Source: Microbacterium sp. SZ1 (GTDB taxonomy: Bacteria; Actinomycetota; Actinomycetes; Actinomycetales; Microbacteriaceae). Taken from it: DNA of 64,000 nt. Every line of letters begins with the position of its first letter. The first letter of the stretch is position 1. Where the stretch lies: positions 1-64,000 of the forward strand of contig NZ_LPVV01000002.1 of assembly GCF_002362255.1 (NCBI RefSeq), given 5' to 3'. Position numbers and translations under genes: made by a program. Below, in pieces: positions 41,351 through 50,011 of this stretch. The notes below the pieces were generated by a model. The model had not been told where the DNA came from. It worked only from the letters and a program-made list of their open reading frames with translations, and did no database searches.

Positions 41351-42366
41351 GACGTCAATGCGTCGGCGAGGCTCTGGATCGCGTCACTCATCCACTCAGC
41401 GTACGACGATCCTTCCGGCAGCAGCTCGGTGAAGGCGACGACGGGGATGCCGGCCTCGGTCGCGGCATCCTCGACGCGCTGCGTCTCGGGCCCGCCGGTC
41501 TGGGCGTTGGTCAGCACGGCGCGCACGGCGCCGGACGAGACCACGTCGAGGGTGGCGAGCAGCGTGGCGGGCGCGACGTCGGAGCCCTCCTCGACGGACT
41601 CCGCGAAGCCCTCGGGCGTCACGTCGGTGAGACCGGCGGACTCGGCCAGGTACCCGGGGACGGGTTCGGTGATGACGACCTCGGCGCCGGCGGCATCCGT
41701 CTTCAGGGTCTCGAGGTCGGCCTCGAAGCCCTCGAGGTCGGCGACGATGGCCTCGGCGTTGGCGGTGAAGTCCGCCTCGCCCTCGGGGTCGAGCTCGGTC
41801 AGCTCGTCGGCGATCGCCTCGACCACGTGGATCATGGTGTGCACGTCGAACCACACGTGCTCGTTGAAGCCCTCGATGTGGTCGTGGCCTTCGTGACCCT
41901 CTTCGCCCTCGGCGTGGTCGTGGTCGTGGGCCTCTTCGGTCGCCTCGGCGTCCGCGTGGTCGGCCTCTTCGCCCTCCGCGTGCTCGTGCCCCTCGTTGCC
42001 GGGGTAGTCGTGCAAATATTCGACCGCGGTGATGACGTGGGGGTCCTGCGCATCCTGCAGCAGCGTGTCGATGAAGGCGTCGTAGCCGCCGCCGTTCTCG
42101 ATGACGAGGTCGGCCTTCTGCACCGTGAGGCGGTCGCGCGCCGAGGCCTCGTACGAGTGCGGATCCTGGGTGGCCGAGGTGATGATCGAGTCCACCTCGA
42201 TGCGGTCGCCGCCGATCTGCGCGGCCAGCGAGCCGTAGACGTTGGTGCTCGCGACGACCGTGATGCCGTCGTCGCCGCCCTCTCCCGCGGCCGGCGCGGT
42301 GGAGCATCCCGCCAGCGTCAGAGCGGCGACGGATGCGAGGGCGAGGGCGACGACCGGCTTCTTCAT
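41347..42366 (-). CDS. znuA: Zinc-binding lipoprotein of the ZnuABC importer
   Basis: 339 aa. Signal peptide with lipobox LAGC (LALASVAALTLAGC). Cluster A-I fold with a His/Asp/Glu-rich loop (about residues 125-170, EGHEHAEGEEADHADAE and further HDHD runs) and the zinc ligand region FNEHVWFDVHTM. Captures zinc outside the membrane. First gene of the operon; TAGAGT lies six bases before the ATG, so it is leaderless, and the Zur box overlaps the -35. Confidence 0.92.
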   Translation of the reverse strand: MKKPVVALALASVAALTLAGCSTAPAAGEGGDDGITVVASTNVYGSLAAQIGGDRIEVDSIITSATQDPHSYEASARDRLTVQKADLVIENGGGYDAFIDTLLQDAQDPHVITAVEYLHDYPGNEGHEHAEGEEADHADAEATEEAHDHDHAEGEEGHEGHDHIEGFNEHVWFDVHTMIHVVEAIADELTELDPEGEADFTANAEAIVADLEGFEADLETLKTDAAGAEVVITEPVPGYLAESAGLTDVTPEGFAESVEEGSDVAPATLLATLDVVSSGAVRAVLTNAQTGGPETQRVEDAATEAGIPVVAFTELLPEGSSYAEWMSDAIQSLADALTS

Positions 42367-42372
42367 GCTCCC

Positions 42373-42402
42373 ACTCTACGCGCTAATGAGAACCATTATC
42401 AA
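42373..42402 (-). promoter_or_regulatory. Zur-box promoter of the zinc operon
   Basis: On the minus strand TTGATA (forward 42397-42402) and TAGAGT (42373-42378) are 18 bases apart. TGATAATGGTTCTCA (42387-42401), an imperfect 15-base palindrome close to actinobacterial Zur boxes of TGAAAATCATTTTCA type, covers the -35 and part of the spacer. Confidence 0.78.
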
Positions 42403-42451
42403 ACCAGCCCGGTGCTCACTCGTTACACCCCAGATCGAGACCCACCGCGCG

Positions 42452-42497
42452 CGCCGAGACCCACCACCCTCGACGTGCGGGGTGATGGGGCTCGGCG
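42452..42497. terminator. Hairpin repeat after the GH13 gene
   Basis: CGCCGAGACCCACCACCC (from 42452) pairs with 42480-42497 (16 of 18 positions) around a short loop. It shares the CGCCGAG...CCACC core with the repeat at 26462. It probably ends transcription of the alpha-glucoside operon before the zinc promoter. Confidence 0.6.
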
Positions 42498-42557
42498 GGG
42501 GTGATGGGCTTCGGAGCGAGCGGGAGCGGTCTCGCCCCCATCGCAGCACGCCCCGAG

Positions 42558-44249
42558 TCAGGCGACGAGGCCCTGCGGGGCGAGCCAGACCGTCGAATCG
42601 CCGGGCACCGCGCCGTCGACGAGCGTGCCGAGCACGAGGTCGTCGGCCTCCGCGCCGAGGTCGAACGGCTCGGTGCCGAAGTTCGTCACGATCTGCCAGC
42701 CGTTCGGCCGCGCGAAGCGCAGCACGTCGGAGCGCCCGGTCTCGACCCACTCCAGGCCCTCCTCGGTCTGCAGCAGTCGACGCAGCCGCAGCGCCTCGCG
42801 GTACAGAGCGAGCGTCGACGACGGATCCGCCTCCTCCACGTCGACCGCGTACTCGGCGAACCACTCGGGCTGCGGCAGGTGCGCGTCGCCGGCACCGAAG
42901 CCGAAGGACGGACCGGATGCCGTCCACGGCAGCGGCACGCGGCATCCGTCCCGTCCCAGGCCGTCGAAGTCGGCCCCGCGGAAGAACGACGGGTCCTGAC
43001 GCTGCTCCGGCGCGATCTCGGCGACCTCCTGCAGCCCGAGCTCCTCGCCCTGGTACAGGTACGTGCTGCCGGGAAGTCCGAGCAGCAGCAGCGTCGCGGC
43101 GTGTGCCCGGCGCAGACCGCCCTCGCGGTCGAGCTGATCGGCCGGCCCGCCATCCCGCACCCACTCAACGCCCTGCTTGACGCCGGTGCGTCCGTTCAGC
43201 GGCGCGAGGCCGTAGCGGGTGGCGTGCCGAGTGACGTCGTGGTTCGACAGCACCCACGTCGTCGACGACCCCGTGATCCGGGCCTGCGCGAGGTTGTCGG
43301 TGATGACCGTGCGGAACTGCTCCGCGTCGAAGTCGGCCACGAGCAGGTCGAAGTTGAACGCCTGCCCGAGTCCCTCGGCCGACGCGTAGCGCGCGCGGCG
43401 CTCCGGCGTCGAGACCCAGGCCTCGGCGACGGCCGTGCGGGGCGGGTCGTACTCGTTGAAGACACGCCGCCACTCGGCGTAGATCTCGTGCACGTCGTCG
43501 CGGTCGTGCAGCGGGTGGTTGCCGTCATGGGGCATCGCGTCGAGCTCGACGGTGCTGGGCAGCGGCTCACTGAGGTCCTTGGTGAGCATGTGGGCGACGT
43601 CGATGCGGAAGCCGTCGACACCGCGGTCCGACCAGAAGCGCAGGGTCTTCAGGAAGTCCTCGCGCACCTCGGGGTGGTCCCAGTTCAGGTCGGGCTGCTC
43701 CGGGGCGAAGCTGTGCAGGTACCACTGGCCGTCCTCGACGCGCTCCCACGCCGATCCGCCGAACGCGGCGGTCCAGTCAGTGGGCGGCTCGGAGCCGTCC
43801 GGCCCCGATCCTTCCCGGAAGATGTACCGCTCGCGGGCGGCCGATCCGCGCCCTGCGGCGAGCGCCTCTTGGAACCACTCGTGCAGATCCGACGAATGGT
43901 TCGGCACGATGTCGACGACGACGCGGATGCCGCGCTCGTGCAGCGCCGCGACCATGTCGTCGAAGTCGGCGAGCGTGCCCAGCCGCGGATCGACGTCACG
44001 GTAGTCGGCGACGTCGTATCCGCCGTCTGCCAGTGCCGAGGGGTAGAACGGGCTGAGCCAGACGGCGTCGATCCCGAGCTCGGCGAGGTAGTCGGCGCGC
44101 GAGACGATGCCGGGGATGTCGCCCAGGCCGTCGCCGTTCGCATCAGCGAAGCTGCGGGGGTAGATCTGGTAGACGATCGCCTGACGCCACCAGGCCGCCG
44201 TGTCGTCGGAGTGGTCGTTGCGGGTCTCGGTGAGAGTCGCATCGGTCAT
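42558..44249 (-). CDS. GH13 alpha-glucosidase
   Basis: 563 aa, the size of GH13 alpha-glucosidases and oligo-1,6-glucosidases. The conserved regions read VVVDIVPNHSSD (I), GFRIDVAHML with the Asp nucleophile (II), TAVAEAWV with the acid Glu (III) and LSNHDVTRHATRYG with the third Asp (IV). No signal peptide, so it acts in the cytoplasm on imported oligosaccharides. It follows the importer genes on the same strand (40-base gap). With the ROK repressor it makes a complete alpha-glucoside use locus. Confidence 0.92.
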   Translation of the reverse strand: MTDATLTETRNDHSDDTAAWWRQAIVYQIYPRSFADANGDGLGDIPGIVSRADYLAELGIDAVWLSPFYPSALADGGYDVADYRDVDPRLGTLADFDDMVAALHERGIRVVVDIVPNHSSDLHEWFQEALAAGRGSAARERYIFREGSGPDGSEPPTDWTAAFGGSAWERVEDGQWYLHSFAPEQPDLNWDHPEVREDFLKTLRFWSDRGVDGFRIDVAHMLTKDLSEPLPSTVELDAMPHDGNHPLHDRDDVHEIYAEWRRVFNEYDPPRTAVAEAWVSTPERRARYASAEGLGQAFNFDLLVADFDAEQFRTVITDNLAQARITGSSTTWVLSNHDVTRHATRYGLAPLNGRTGVKQGVEWVRDGGPADQLDREGGLRRAHAATLLLLGLPGSTYLYQGEELGLQEVAEIAPEQRQDPSFFRGADFDGLGRDGCRVPLPWTASGPSFGFGAGDAHLPQPEWFAEYAVDVEEADPSSTLALYREALRLRRLLQTEEGLEWVETGRSDVLRFARPNGWQIVTNFGTEPFDLGAEADDLVLGTLVDGAVPGDSTVWLAPQGLVA

Positions 44250-44289
44250 GAGAGGGTGGTGCTCCTTCTTCTTGGGGCGGTGGTTCGCG

Positions 44290-45168
44290 TCAGCCCTTGA
44301 CGGCGCCCTGCGTCACGCCCTCCATCACGAAGCGCTGCGTGAACAGATACGCGAGGATCGCAGGGGCCATGGCCATGAGGTACGACGCGAAGGCGACGTT
44401 GTAGTTGTTGCTGAACTGGTTCTGAAAGAGGTTCTGCCGCACCGGCAGCGTCTGCAGGGCCGGGTCGGAGATGATGAGCGACGGCATCATGAAGTCGTTC
44501 CAGGCGTACAGGAACGCGAAGATTCCGACGGTCGCGCTCATCGGGGCGAGCAGCGGGAAGATCAGCCGCCAGAACGTCTGCCAGGTCGTCGCGCCGTCGA
44601 TGCGGGCGCTCTCCTCGAGCTCGATCGGGATCGAGCGTAGGAACGCGGTGAAGAGCAGCACGCTGAAGCTGAGCTGGAACATCGTCGCGAGGATGATCAC
44701 GCCGAACGGGTTGTCGAGGCCGACGCGGCCCGTGAGCTGGATCTGCGGCAGGGCGACGACGGGGAACGGGATGAACATCGCCGCGAGCAGGTAGAAGAAC
44801 GACCAGCGGAACAGCTTGTGGTCCCAGTTGCGCACGATGGCGTACGACGCCCAGGCCGCGAGAACGATCGTCGCGATCACGGTGCCGGCGGTGACCAGCA
44901 GCGAGATGCCCGCGCCGACCGGGAACTTCGTGAGGTTCCATGCCTCCACGAAGCCGTCGATGCTGAACGGGGCCGGGAGCGAGAACGCGTTGCCGTCGAC
45001 GGCCTGCCCTGTCGTCTTGAACGCCATCGAGATGGTGACGTACAGCGGCAGCAGCACGGTGACCGCGCAGAGGATGAGGATGATGGTGCCCGACCAGTTG
45101 ACCCGCTCCATCTTCGTGCGGGGCTTCTTCCCGTCGGCGGTGACGGTGGTGAGTGTCTGCGTCGACAT
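44290..45168 (-). CDS. ABC sugar importer permease (MalG family)
   Basis: 292 aa, six membrane segments. EAA loop reads ELEESARIDGATTWQTFWRL, followed by IFPLL. The start codon overlaps the stop of the upstream permease by one base (TGATG). Works with the permease at 45168 and binding protein at 46100; no ATPase in the locus. Confidence 0.9.
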   Translation of the reverse strand: MSTQTLTTVTADGKKPRTKMERVNWSGTIILILCAVTVLLPLYVTISMAFKTTGQAVDGNAFSLPAPFSIDGFVEAWNLTKFPVGAGISLLVTAGTVIATIVLAAWASYAIVRNWDHKLFRWSFFYLLAAMFIPFPVVALPQIQLTGRVGLDNPFGVIILATMFQLSFSVLLFTAFLRSIPIELEESARIDGATTWQTFWRLIFPLLAPMSATVGIFAFLYAWNDFMMPSLIISDPALQTLPVRQNLFQNQFSNNYNVAFASYLMAMAPAILAYLFTQRFVMEGVTQGAVKG

Positions 45169-46103
45169 CAGAGTGCGTTCCTTCCGCGCGTCAGCGAGAG
45201 CTGGAGGAGGGAGATGAGCACGGCGACGATGAAGAAGATGGTCGCATTGGCCATCTGGTAGGCGTAGTCGCCGCCGTTGAAGCCCGCGATGATGGTCATC
45301 GCGACGCTGCGGGTGGCGGTTCCCGGACCGCCGTTGGTGAGGCCGACGATGATGTCGTAGGCGTTGAGGAAGCCCTTGAACCCGAGGATCACGTTGATCA
45401 CCACGTAGCCGGCGACCAGCGGGATCGTGATGCGGGTGAGCTGCTGCGCCTTGCTGGCGCCGTCGATGCTCGCCGCCTCGTAGACCTCGCCCGGAACCGA
45501 CAGCAGACCGGCGATGTAGATGAGCAGCGTCCCGGGCGTGGCCTGCCACGCGGTCACGATCACGATCGCGATCCACGCGAGGTCGGGGTTCGCGAGCAGG
45601 CTCGTCTCGAGCCACGGGATGCCGGTCGCGGCGCCGGCCGCGGGGATCGAGTTCGAGAACAGGAAGTTGAAGACGTAGGCGATGATGATGCCCGAGATCA
45701 CCATCGGGATCACGAAGATCGTGCGCAATCCGGTCTTGAAGCGGATGCGGGAGGTCAGCCCCACCGCCAGCAGGAACGCGATCACGTTGACGACGATCAC
45801 GGTCGCGATCGAGAAGCCGAACGTGAAGAGGTAGCTCTGCAGGATCGACGGGTCGCTGAACATGGCGACGTAGTTCGTGAAGCCGTTGAAGCTCCACTCG
45901 CCCAGTCCGATCGAATCGGTGAAGCTGAAGAAGATGCCCATCACGCCCGGCACCGTGATCGCGAGCGTGAAGATCACCAGGGTCGGCAGCAGGAACAGGT
46001 AGTAGATCGGCTCGACGCGCTTCGTGTGACGACGGACCTTTCGCGCTTCACCGGTGAGGATCGTCGTCGTGCTCGTGGGCGGTCGGGTGGTCGTGGTGGT
46101 CAT
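45168..46103 (-). CDS. ABC sugar importer permease (MalF family)
   Basis: 311 aa, six membrane segments (LFLLPTLVIFTLAITVPGVM at the first). EAA loop GEVYEAASIDGASKAQQLTR, then ITIPLV. N terminus is Thr-rich (TTTTTRPPTSTTT). The start overlaps the stop of the binding-protein gene (ATGA). Pair of the permease at 44290. Confidence 0.9.
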   Translation of the reverse strand: MTTTTTRPPTSTTTILTGEARKVRRHTKRVEPIYYLFLLPTLVIFTLAITVPGVMGIFFSFTDSIGLGEWSFNGFTNYVAMFSDPSILQSYLFTFGFSIATVIVVNVIAFLLAVGLTSRIRFKTGLRTIFVIPMVISGIIIAYVFNFLFSNSIPAAGAATGIPWLETSLLANPDLAWIAIVIVTAWQATPGTLLIYIAGLLSVPGEVYEAASIDGASKAQQLTRITIPLVAGYVVINVILGFKGFLNAYDIIVGLTNGGPGTATRSVAMTIIAGFNGGDYAYQMANATIFFIVAVLISLLQLSLTRGRNAL

Positions 46104-47461
46104 GGCGTGGACTCCTCTGTCTCGCCGGATGCGGAGTCGCCGGATGCGGCGGCGTCGCCGGATGCGGCGGCGTCGCCGGTCTTGGGGATGGGCGCGCGGA
46201 ACGCGATGCGGGCCCAGTCGGCATCCATCGTCTTCAGCGTCGCCTCGGTCGACTGCCCGAGCACCATCGCCTGCGCGTAATTGAAGACCGGAAGCGTGCG
46301 CGGCACCAGCACCGACGGGCCCTGGTAGATCTGGCCGTTCTGGTAGTACTCCACCATGCCCTCGATGCGCGGATCGTCGGGCGCCGGCGCGTCCTTCGTC
46401 GGGGTGAACCCGAGCTGTGAGGCGTTGTACTCCTCGATGTTCTCGGGAAGGAAGAGGTACTCGAGGAAGTCGCGGGCGGCCTCCTTGTGCTGAGACTCCT
46501 CGGGGATCATCGCGGCGAGGTCCATGTTGACGCGCACGCCGAGGTCGGCGGGGTCGTCGGTCATCGGCAGCGGGAACGTGCCGAGGTCGAGGTCGGGCGA
46601 GGTCTTCGCGATCTCGCTGAACGCCCACGGCCCCTGCAGGTACATGGCCGCCTCGCCGTTCGCGAAGGCGAGGTTGCCGTCGCCGTAGGCGCGGCTCGCG
46701 GCATCCTCGTTGGTGTACTCCGTCGCGAGCTGCATCATGCGGTCCATGGGCTCGGCGAAGTCCTTCTCGAACGAGACGTCCGACCCGGCGCCAACGTCGG
46801 CGCCCTCCTCGGCCATCGCGTCGAAGAACTCGATCACGTCGAGCGAGCCGCCGGCCGTGTAGTCGTACCAGCCCTGGGCGACGGTCCAGTCGTCCTTGAA
46901 GGTGGCGTAGAAGGGGTCGATGCCGGCTGCCTTGAGCTGGTCGCACACCGCGAGCAGCTCCTCCCAGGTCTGCGGCACCTCGAGGCCCTGCTCGTCGAAG
47001 ATCTGCTTGTTGTAGATGACGGATGCCGCCATCACCGAGTAGGGCAGCGCGCTGGTACGACCCTCGCACGAGCCGTACTGCTCCATCAGCGGCTGCAGGT
47101 CGTCGCGGATGCTCCCCGCGGCCTCGGTCTCGGAGAGGTCGCTGAGCGCGCAGCGCTGCACGAATCGGGCGACCTCGTAGTTGTAGTTGGCGAGCATGAT
47201 GTCGGGCGGGTTGCCGCGCACGAAACTCGCCGAGACGACGTCGACGCCCGACGTGTCGATCTCGACCTTCACCTTGTCCTGCGAGGCGTTGTACTCGGCC
47301 ACGAGCTCGGTCATGAACTCGATGGCCTCGCGCTTGCTGAAGGTGAAGCGGATGGTCTCCGCCCCGTCTCCGGCGGCGCAGCTCGTGAGGGCGGCTCCGA
47401 CCAGGGTGAGCCCGAGAGCCCCCGCGGTCATCCGCAGCGCGCGTGTTCGTTTCCCAGACAC
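46100..47461 (-). CDS. ABC sugar importer binding lipoprotein
   Basis: 453 aa from a GTG with GAAGGA six bases upstream. Signal peptide with lipobox LTSC (TLVGAALTSC). Mature domain resembles oligosaccharide-binding proteins (YNKQIFDEQGLEVPQTWEELL, GEAAMYLQGPWAFSEI). The last 25 residues are a low-complexity tail with repeated AASGD units, encoded by a tandem DNA repeat at 46125-46178. First gene of the alpha-glucoside operon, divergent from the ROK repressor. Confidence 0.9.
   Translation of the reverse strand: MSGKRTRALRMTAGALGLTLVGAALTSCAAGDGAETIRFTFSKREAIEFMTELVAEYNASQDKVKVEIDTSGVDVVSASFVRGNPPDIMLANYNYEVARFVQRCALSDLSETEAAGSIRDDLQPLMEQYGSCEGRTSALPYSVMAASVIYNKQIFDEQGLEVPQTWEELLAVCDQLKAAGIDPFYATFKDDWTVAQGWYDYTAGGSLDVIEFFDAMAEEGADVGAGSDVSFEKDFAEPMDRMMQLATEYTNEDAASRAYGDGNLAFANGEAAMYLQGPWAFSEIAKTSPDLDLGTFPLPMTDDPADLGVRVNMDLAAMIPEESQHKEAARDFLEYLFLPENIEEYNASQLGFTPTKDAPAPDDPRIEGMVEYYQNGQIYQGPSVLVPRTLPVFNYAQAMVLGQSTEATLKTMDADWARIAFRAPIPKTGDAAASGDAAASGDSASGETEESTP
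46125..46178. repeat. Tandem repeat encoding the binding-protein tail
   Basis: About three copies of a unit near CGCCGGATGCGGCGGCGT follow one another in frame and encode the AAASGD-type repeats at the end of the binding lipoprotein. Such tracts can change copy number by slippage. Confidence 0.65.
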
Positions 47462-47490
47462 CGTCGTCCTTCCATCGCTGTAGATGCGCA

Positions 47491-47504
47491 CACTAAATCT
47501 AGTG
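47491..47504. promoter_or_regulatory. Putative ROK operator in the divergent gap
   Basis: CACTAAATCTAGTG is an inverted repeat (CACTA...TAGTG) between the binding-protein gene and the ROK gene; AGTG is reused in a second overlapping weaker repeat with ACTC to its right. Position fits repression of both genes by the ROK protein. Confidence 0.5.
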
Positions 47505-47561
47505 AGCGAATTTACTCCGTCAAGAGGTACTGTCTCATTTGGACGACGGGAGGTCAAGACC

Positions 47562-48782
47562 GTGGCGGAAGTGTCGGCGGGGCTGGGGACGGGACGCGCG
47601 AGCGTCGCCGCCGTGCTCGACTTCGCCTGGACCGCCGGCGAGTTCACCGCCACCGAGGCGATGGCGGGTACGTCGCTCACCCGGTCGACGACCATCGACG
47701 CGATCGACACCCTGCTGGGCGCCGACGTGCTGCGGGAGCTGCCGAATGCCCGCGCCGCCGGCGCGTACCGCTCCGGCCGCCCCGCCCGCCGGTTCGCGCT
47801 CGCCCCCGACCTGGGTGTCGTGATCGGCGTCGACGCGGGTGACAGCCACCTCACCGTGACGGTCGCCGACGTGCTCGACCGCACCCTCGTGCACCACCGC
47901 ACCGCCCTGGACTCCTCGCAGTCCGCTCGTGCCCGGCGCGACACGATCCTGGGGCAGATGACGCGGGCGCTGGAGGAAGCGGATGCCGTGCGCGACGACA
48001 TCCTCGCGATCTGCGTCGGGGTGGCGGCGCCGGTGAACCGCAACGGAATCTCTCCCCCGCATCCCGACGGCTTCTGGGAGCGCACCAATCCCGGCCTCGC
48101 CGCGGCCCTCTCCGACTGGACGCGCGTCGTCGAGGTCAAGAACGACGCGCAACTCGCCGCGATCGCCGAGGGGTCGTCGGGCGCGGCGATCGGATGCCGC
48201 GATTACGTCGCCCTCCTCGCGAGCGAGCGTTTCGGCGGCGGGGTCGTCGTCGACGGACACGTGCTGCACGGCGCGCACGGCGGGGTCGGCGAGGGCGTCG
48301 TGTTCGACCACATCATCGGCGTCGGCTCGGCGGTCGGGCTGCGCTATGCGCTGCAGGACCAGGTGCGCGCGGCCGTCGACAGCGGCGAGATCGCACACGA
48401 CACGGCGATCGGTCGCCTGGCGGATGCCGAGCAGGTCGATCCGCGGATCGTGCTCATGGCCGCGGCGTCCGGCGATCCCGACGCCCTGCTCGCGACCGCG
48501 CGGGTCGGCGAGACCCTCGCCCGCATCGTCGGCGTGCTCGGCAGCATGTACGACCCGGCTCGGGTCGTGGTGTGCGGCGCCGTCGCCGAGAGCATCGAGC
48601 CCGTGCTCGCGGCGGCGCGCGAGGTTCTCCCCGCACAGTTGCACCTCCCCGCACCCGAGATCCTCGCCTCGTCGCTGGGCGCCGAGGTCGTCTCGATCGG
48701 CGCCGTCGCGACGGCACGGCGAGCGGCGCGCGAGCGTGCCGTGCCGCTGCTGGCCGAGCGTCGGCTCGCCGCCCGCGCGTAG
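47562..48782 (+). CDS. ROK-family transcriptional repressor
   Basis: 406 aa from a GTG with GGGAGG upstream. N-terminal HTH (VAAVLDFAWTAGEFTATEAMA, then TRSTTIDAIDTLLG), then the ROK sugar-kinase-like domain (VVIGVDAGDSHLTVTVADVLD, a GCRDYVALLASERFGGGVVVDG block, HGAHGGVGE). The CXCGXXGCXE zinc motif of typical ROK proteins is not evident. Divergent from the alpha-glucoside importer operon, so it likely represses it until the sugar is present. Confidence 0.87.
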   Translation: MAEVSAGLGTGRASVAAVLDFAWTAGEFTATEAMAGTSLTRSTTIDAIDTLLGADVLRELPNARAAGAYRSGRPARRFALAPDLGVVIGVDAGDSHLTVTVADVLDRTLVHHRTALDSSQSARARRDTILGQMTRALEEADAVRDDILAICVGVAAPVNRNGISPPHPDGFWERTNPGLAAALSDWTRVVEVKNDAQLAAIAEGSSGAAIGCRDYVALLASERFGGGVVVDGHVLHGAHGGVGEGVVFDHIIGVGSAVGLRYALQDQVRAAVDSGEIAHDTAIGRLADAEQVDPRIVLMAAASGDPDALLATARVGETLARIVGVLGSMYDPARVVVCGAVAESIEPVLAAAREVLPAQLHLPAPEILASSLGAEVVSIGAVATARRAARERAVPLLAERRLAARA

Positions 48783-48793
48783 GCTGCCCGGCT

Positions 48794-48899
48794 CGGCATC
48801 CGCTGCTCGGTTACGGAGAACGGAGACGTTCGGATGCCGCGTCGGCGCGTCGTGTCGCGACACGCCGTCGGACTTCACAGCCCTCTGGGGTTTCCGTAA
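48794..48899. repeat. Nested inverted repeats between convergent genes
   Basis: CGGCATCCG (48794-48802) pairs with 48831-48839; GTGTCGCGACAC is a self-complementary core near 48851-48862; TTACGGA (48811-48817) pairs with TCCGTAA (48893-48899). The whole gap between the ROK and dipeptidase stops is taken up by these. Probably terminators, possibly a repeat element. Confidence 0.5.
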
Positions 48900-48915
48900 T
48901 CGCGCCCCGGCGCGG

Positions 48916-49965
48916 CTAGGACAGCTGCGCGGCGAACCGCTCGTCCGTGGCGCGCAGTACCCGCAGGATGTTGCCCGACCACACCTTGTCGATGTCGGCC
49001 TCCGACCATCCCGACGCCGACAGGGCCTCGCGCAGTCGCGCGAATCCCGAGACGTCGCCGAGCCCCTCGGGGAAGTGGTCGAACCCGTCGAAGTCGCTGC
49101 CGATGCCGACGTGCTCGATGCCGGCGACCTCACGGGCGTGGTCGAGGTGTGCGACGACGTGGTCGATGGTCACCGGCGGGGCGTCGCCCTCCTGTCCGGC
49201 CGCGAACCAGTCGGCCCAGTCCCGCGAGACGAAGACGGGCACGAACGAGACCATGATCACGCCGCCGTTGCCCTCGAGTCGCTGCAGGATGCCGTCGGGC
49301 ACGTTTCGCGGATGATCCGTGACCGCCCGGCACGACGAGTGGCTGAAGATGACGGGCGAGTCGGTGACGCGCAGCGCGTGGTCCATCGTCGCCTCCGACA
49401 CGTGTGAGAGATCGACGAGCATGCCGAGGGCGTTCATCTCGCGCACCACCGACTCGCCGAACTGGCTCAGCCCGTGGTGCTGAGGTTCATCGGTCGCGGA
49501 GTCGGCCCAGGGCGTGTTGTTGTTGTGCGTGAGCGTCATGTACCGCACGCCGAGCCGCGCGAGCATCCGCAGCGTCGCGAGCGATCCGCCGATGCTGTGG
49601 CCGCCCTCCGCGCCGAGCAGACTGGCGATCCGTCCCTCTCGCGCGGCGCGTTCGACGTCGGCGGCCGTGTGCGCGAGCGCGAGTCGGTCCGGGTATCGGC
49701 GCACGAGGCGGTGGACGAAGTCGATCTGCTCCAGGGTGTACTGCACGGCATCCACGCCCGGCTCGTCTTCCGCGTAGACCGACCAGAACTGCCCGAGAAC
49801 GCCGCCCTGCTGCATCCGAGGCAGATCGGTCTGGAATGCGGACGGGGCGCCGTCATCCAGCCCCTCGACGGAGTAGCCGGCGCGGGCGCGCGCCGCCCAG
49901 GGCAGGTCGTTGTGGCCGTCGATGAGTCCGGCCGGCGATGAATCGGTCAGCGGTGAGTCGGTCAT
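48916..49965 (-). CDS. Membrane-dipeptidase-family (M19) metallopeptidase
   Basis: 349 aa. Zinc ligands of the M19 family: HxD in LIDGHNDLPWA, Glu in LGAEGGHSIGG, His in DLSHVS and in VIFSHSSCRAV, and the Asp in GIGSDFDGFDHFPEGL. TAGCCT six bases before the ATG (forward 49972-49977) gives a leaderless start. Hydrolyses dipeptides, including some with D-residues. No signal peptide, so cytoplasmic. Divergent from the 2H gene. Confidence 0.9.
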   Translation of the reverse strand: MTDSPLTDSSPAGLIDGHNDLPWAARARAGYSVEGLDDGAPSAFQTDLPRMQQGGVLGQFWSVYAEDEPGVDAVQYTLEQIDFVHRLVRRYPDRLALAHTAADVERAAREGRIASLLGAEGGHSIGGSLATLRMLARLGVRYMTLTHNNNTPWADSATDEPQHHGLSQFGESVVREMNALGMLVDLSHVSEATMDHALRVTDSPVIFSHSSCRAVTDHPRNVPDGILQRLEGNGGVIMVSFVPVFVSRDWADWFAAGQEGDAPPVTIDHVVAHLDHAREVAGIEHVGIGSDFDGFDHFPEGLGDVSGFARLREALSASGWSEADIDKVWSGNILRVLRATDERFAAQLS

Positions 49966-50011
49966 AGGTCGAGGCTAGGGGCACCGGCGCCCGCGGCGGG
50001 ATAATCGGACC

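Noticed and set aside
46100..48139. Binding protein extended upstream to 679 residues
   Set aside because: The extra N-terminal part is antisense to the ROK gene and removes the lipoprotein signal peptide from the N terminus. The GTG at 47461 with a ribosome site is better.
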